A stretch of DNA of 64,000 nt from Megachile rotundata (taxonomy: Eukaryota; Arthropoda; Insecta; Hymenoptera; Megachilidae). The notes under the pieces were generated by a model. It searched no databases and was not told the DNA's origin. It was given only the letters and a program-made list of their open reading frames with translations. Shown one piece after another: positions 60,101 to 64,000 of this stretch. How positions within the stretch are numbered: the first letter of the stretch is position 1; every line of letters begins with the position of its first letter. The DNA lies in contig NW_027473813.1 of the NCBI RefSeq assembly GCF_050947335.1, forward strand, positions 1 through 64,000, written 5' to 3'. A program made the position numbers and the translations under genes.

Positions 60101-63100
60101 CGATAGGAGGACAATTACTATACTTATTACTCTTATTATTATCAATCTAACTCATATTATTAGCCATATTATGCTTATATGATCGATAGAACGACAATTA
60201 CTATACTCACTATTCTTATTATTATCAATCTACCTCATATTATTAGCCATATTATGCTTATATGATCGATAGAACGACAATTACTATACTCATTACTCTT
60301 ATTATTATCAATCTAACTCATATTATTAGCCATATTGTGCTTATATGACCGAGAGATCCACAATTACTATACTCATTACTCTTATTATTATCAATCTAAC
60401 TCATATTATTAGCCAAATTGTGCTTATATGACCGAGAGATCCACAATTACTATACTCATTACTCTTATTATTATCAATCTAACTCATATTATTAGCCAAA
60501 TTATGCTTATATGATCGACAGAACGACAATTACTATACTTATTACTCTTATTATTATCAATCTAACTCATATTATTAGCCATATTATGCTTATATGATCG
60601 ATAGAACGACAATTACTATACTAATTAGTCTTATTATTATCAATCTAACTCATACTATTAGCCATATTATACTTATGTGATCGAAAGAACGATAATTACT
60701 ATACCTATTACGCTTATTATTATCAATCTAAGTCATATTATTAGACATATTATGATTATGTGATCGATAGAATGACAATTACTATACCTATTACTCTCAT
60801 TATTATCAACCTAACTCATATTATTAGTCATATTATGCTTATATGACCGAGAGATCCACAATTACTAAACTCATTACTCTTATTATTATCAATCTAACTC
60901 ATATTATTAGCCATATTATGATTATGTGATCGATAGAACGACAATTACTATACTTATTACACTCACTATTATCAATCTAACTCATATTATTAACCATATT
61001 ATGCAGATATGATCGATAGCACGACATTTACTATACTTATTACTCTTATTATTATCAAACTAACTCATATTATTAGCCATATTATGCTTATATGATCGAT
61101 AGAACGACAATTACTATACTCATTACTCTTATTATTATCAATCTAACTCATATTATTAGAAATATTGTGCTTATATGACCGAGAGATCCACTATTACTAT
61201 ACTCATTGCTCTTATTATTATCAATCTAACTCATATTATTAGCCATATTATGCTTATATGATCGATAGGAGGACAATTACTATACTTATTACTCTTATTA
61301 TTATCAATCTAACTCATATTATTAGCCATATTATGCTTATATGATCGATAGAACGACAATTACTATACTCACTATTCTTATTATTATCAATCTACCTCAT
61401 ATTATTAGCCATATTATGCTTATATGATCGATAGAACGACAATTACTATACTCATTACTCTTATTATTATCAATCTAACTCATATTATTAGCCATATTGT
61501 GCTTATATGACCGAGAGATCCACAATTACTATACTCATTACTCTTATTATTATCAATCTAACTCATATTATTAGCCAAATTATGCTTATATGATCGACAG
61601 AACGACAATTACTATACTTATTACTCTTATTATTATCAATCTAACTCGTATTATTAGCCATATTATGCTTATATGATCGACAGAACGACAATTACTATAC
61701 TTATTACACTCACTATTATCAATCTAACTCATATTATTAACCATACTATGCAGATATGATCGATAGAACGACAATTACTATACTCATTACTCTTATTATT
61801 ATCAATCTAACTAATATTATTAACCATATTATGCAAATATGATCGATAGAACGACAATTACTATACTCATTACTCTTATTATTATCAATCTAACTCATAT
61901 GATTAGCCATATTGTGCTTATATGATCGATAGGACGACAATTACTATACTTATTACTCTTATTATTATCAATCTAACTCATATTATTAGCCATATTATGC
62001 TTATATGATCAGCAGAACGACAATTACTATACCTATTACACTCACTATTATCAATCTAACTCATATTATTAACCATATTATGCAGATATGATCGATGGAA
62101 CGACAATTACTATACTTATTACTCTTATTATTATCAACCTAACTCATATTATTAGCCATATTGTGCTTATCTGACCGAGACATCCACAATTACTATACTC
62201 ATTACTCTTATTATTATCAATCTAACTCATATTATTAGCCATATTATGCTTATATGATCGATAGAACGACAATTACTATACTTATTACTCTTATTATTAT
62301 CAATCTAACTCATATTGTTAGCCATATTATGCTTATATGATCGATAGAACGACAATTACTATACTCACTATTCTTATTATTATCAATCTACCTCATATTA
62401 TTAGCCATATTATGCTTATATGATCGATAGAACGACAATTACTATACTCATTACTCTTATTATTATCAATCTAACTCATATTATTAGCCATATTGTGCTT
62501 ATATGACCGAGAGATCCACAATTACTATACTCATTACTCTTATTATTATCAATCTAACTCATATTATTAGCCAAATTATGCTTATATGATCGACAGAACG
62601 ACAATTACTATACTTATTACTCTTATTATTATCAATCTAACTCATATTATTAGCCATATTATGCTTATATGATCGATAGAACGACAATTACTATACTAAT
62701 TAGTCTTATTATTATCAATCTAACTCATACTATTAGCCATATTATACTTATGTGATCGAAAGAACGATAATTACTATACCTATTACGCTTATTATTATCA
62801 ATCTAAGTCATATTATTAGCCATATTATGATTATGTGATCGATAGAATGACAATTACTATACCTATTACTCTCATTATTATCAACCTAACTCATATTATT
62901 AGTCATATTATGCTTATATGACCGAGAGATCCACAATTACTAAACTCATTACTCTTATTATTATCAATCTAACTCATATTATTAGCCATATTATGATTAT
63001 GTGATCGATAGAACGACAATTACTATACTTATTACACTCACTATTATCAATCTAACTCATATTATTAACCATATTATGCAGATATGATCGGTAGCACGAC

Positions 63101-64000
63101 ATTTACTATACTTATTACTCTTATTATTATCAAAGTAACTCATATTATTAGCCATATTATGCTTATATGATCGATAGAACGACAATTACTATACTCATTA
63201 CTCTTATTATTATCAATCTAACTCATATTATTAGTCATATTATGCTTATATGATCAAAAGGACGACAATTACTATACTTATTACTCTTATTATTATCAAT
63301 CTAACTCATATTATTAGCCATATTATGCTTATATGATCAGCAGAACGACAATTACTATACTTATTACACTCACTATTATCAATCTAACTCATATTATTAG
63401 CCATATTGTGCTTATATGATCGATAGGACGACAATTACTATACTCACTTCTCTTATTATTATCAATCTAACTCATATTATTAGCCATATTATGCTTATAT
63501 GATCGATAGAACGACAATTACTATACTTATTACTCTTATTATTATCAATCTAACTCATATTATTAGCCATATTATGCTTATATAATCGATAGAACGACAA
63601 TTACTATACTCACTATTCTTATTATTATCAATCTACCGCATATTATTAGCCATATTATGCTTATATGATCGATAGAACGACAATTACTATACCTATTACT
63701 CTTATTATTATCAATCTAACTCATATTATTAACCATATTTTGCAAATATGATCGATAGAACGACAATTACTATACTCATTACTCTTATTATTATCAATCT
63801 AACTCATATTATTAGCCATATTAAGCTTATATGATCGACAGAACGACAATTACTATTCTTCTTACACTCACTGTTATCAATCTAACTCATATTATTAACC
63901 ATATTATGCGGATATGATCGATAGAACGACAATTACTATACTCACTACTCTTATTATTATCAACCTAACTCATATTATTAGCCATATTACGCTTATATGA
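60101..64000. repeat. Terminal satellite block, 47 monomers, with a 14-monomer tandem repeat
   Basis: The cgataggagg monomer at 60101 is repeated 14 monomers on at 61263, and the next monomers match (actcactattc with ctacctcat at 60184 and 61346). The order then slips by one because 60350-60432, a ccgagagatcc monomer ending ccaaattgtgc, is an extra hybrid. The cassette recurs at 60599 and 62674, ctgaccgagacatcc at 62176 and gatcaaaagg at 63255. Private changes include actcacttctc near 63446 and ctaccgcat near 63636. The array runs off the window: the last monomer (63919) lacks only its final base. Confidence 0.82.

Larger units (their letters stand above)
1..64000. repeat. 83-bp satellite DNA array, 771 head-to-tail monomers
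   Basis: The window is one tandem array. Monomer starts fall at 1, 84, 167, 250 and so on, and I followed this phase to the last start at 63919. The consensus holds 14 C, 6 G, 34 T and 29 A (about 24% G+C, C-rich over G on this strand), with two CpG sites, at positions 1-2 and 9-10. The head overlaps GATC and ATCGAT sites in canonical monomers. All monomers point the same way; I saw no inverted monomer and no unique insert. Of 771 monomers, 760 keep a net length of 83 bp. Consensus + strand stops at positions 4, 48, 61 and 80 lie in different frames and 83 is not divisible by 3, so no consensus frame stays open beyond about 33 codons; the other strand is also closed in all frames. This is eukaryotic satellite DNA of a family I do not recognise, with no gene in any stretch. 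Confidence 0.99.

Noticed and set aside
1..64000. Open reading frames
   Set aside because: The 83-bp period rotates frames, and consensus stops at positions 4, 48, 61 and 80 close all + frames. TTA, CTA and TCA in all phases close the other strand. Any longer opening comes from variant monomers that lost a stop, and has no coding features.
1..64000. CRISPR array
   Set aside because: Direct repeats are contiguous, 83 bp long, with no unique spacers and no cas genes; class variation is shared between distant monomers.
1..64000. Promoters, TATA boxes, AT-rich replication origins or terminators
   Set aside because: TATA-like and AT-rich strings occur in every monomer simply from base composition, so none can be singled out. 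I saw no strong hairpin followed by a T run.
1..64000. CENP-B box-like motif
   Set aside because: I looked for a TTCG/CGGGA-type core on both strands of the consensus and of the variant heads and found no convincing match; the ccgggagatcc heads at 14609 and 15854 share only a few bases.
1..64000. Telomeric or rDNA sequence
   Set aside because: No telomere-type hexamer or heptamer runs and no rRNA- or tRNA-like segment. The unit is always the 83-bp monomer.

Overview
The whole 64 kb window is one uninterrupted, head-to-tail satellite DNA array. I see no protein-coding gene, RNA gene, transposon, CRISPR array or unique spacer. The monomer is 83 bp, AT-rich (about 24% G+C counted on the consensus) and always in the same orientation. 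Its landmarks are a head cgatagaacg (monomer positions 1-10), acaattactata (11-22), a TTA-rich middle, and two catattat copies 12 bp apart (53-60 and 65-72). Following the phase across the window gives 771 monomers, the last one missing a single base at the window edge. Only 11 of them differ from 83 bp in net length. The first 361 (bases 1-29963) never leave the 83-bp register. This is a eukaryotic nuclear satellite, probably centromeric, pericentromeric or other constitutive heterochromatin. I do not recognise the family and cannot name the species.

Monomers differ by substitutions that define recurring classes. The classes are best told by the head: cgatag, cgacag, cgaaag, cggtag, cgataggagg, cagcag, ccgagagatcc, cgacacaacg. 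Class order repeats over long distances, so the array has nested higher-order repeats (HORs).

Layout. 1-8051: a 36-monomer HOR of 2,988 bp in two full copies plus two internally deleted copies. 8052-9296: a mixed block. 9297-12616: two adjacent copies of a 20-monomer HOR (1,660 bp). 12617-13280: the last block of the left-hand monomer families. At about 13281 the families change abruptly: several left-hand classes disappear, and the cagcag, ccgagagatcc and ctcactactc classes begin. 13281-33367: heterogeneous array with 15-, 38-, 50- and 69-monomer displaced copies. 33368-46813: two exactly adjacent 81-monomer copies (about 6.72 kb each). 42748-55027: two exactly adjacent 74-monomer copies (6,140 bp each), overlapping the second 81-mer. 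55028-64000: shorter shuffled copies, including one odd monomer of 93 bp with a T-rich tract (60008-60100).

The reading frame rotates every monomer because 83 is not a multiple of 3, and every frame meets stops on both strands. The content is therefore structural. What can be learned is the history of in-register unequal exchange, visible as hybrid junction monomers, shared and private indels and displaced copies. The possible role is in chromatin (83 bp is close to eight helical turns, a dimer is 166 bp). No gene-based system is present.
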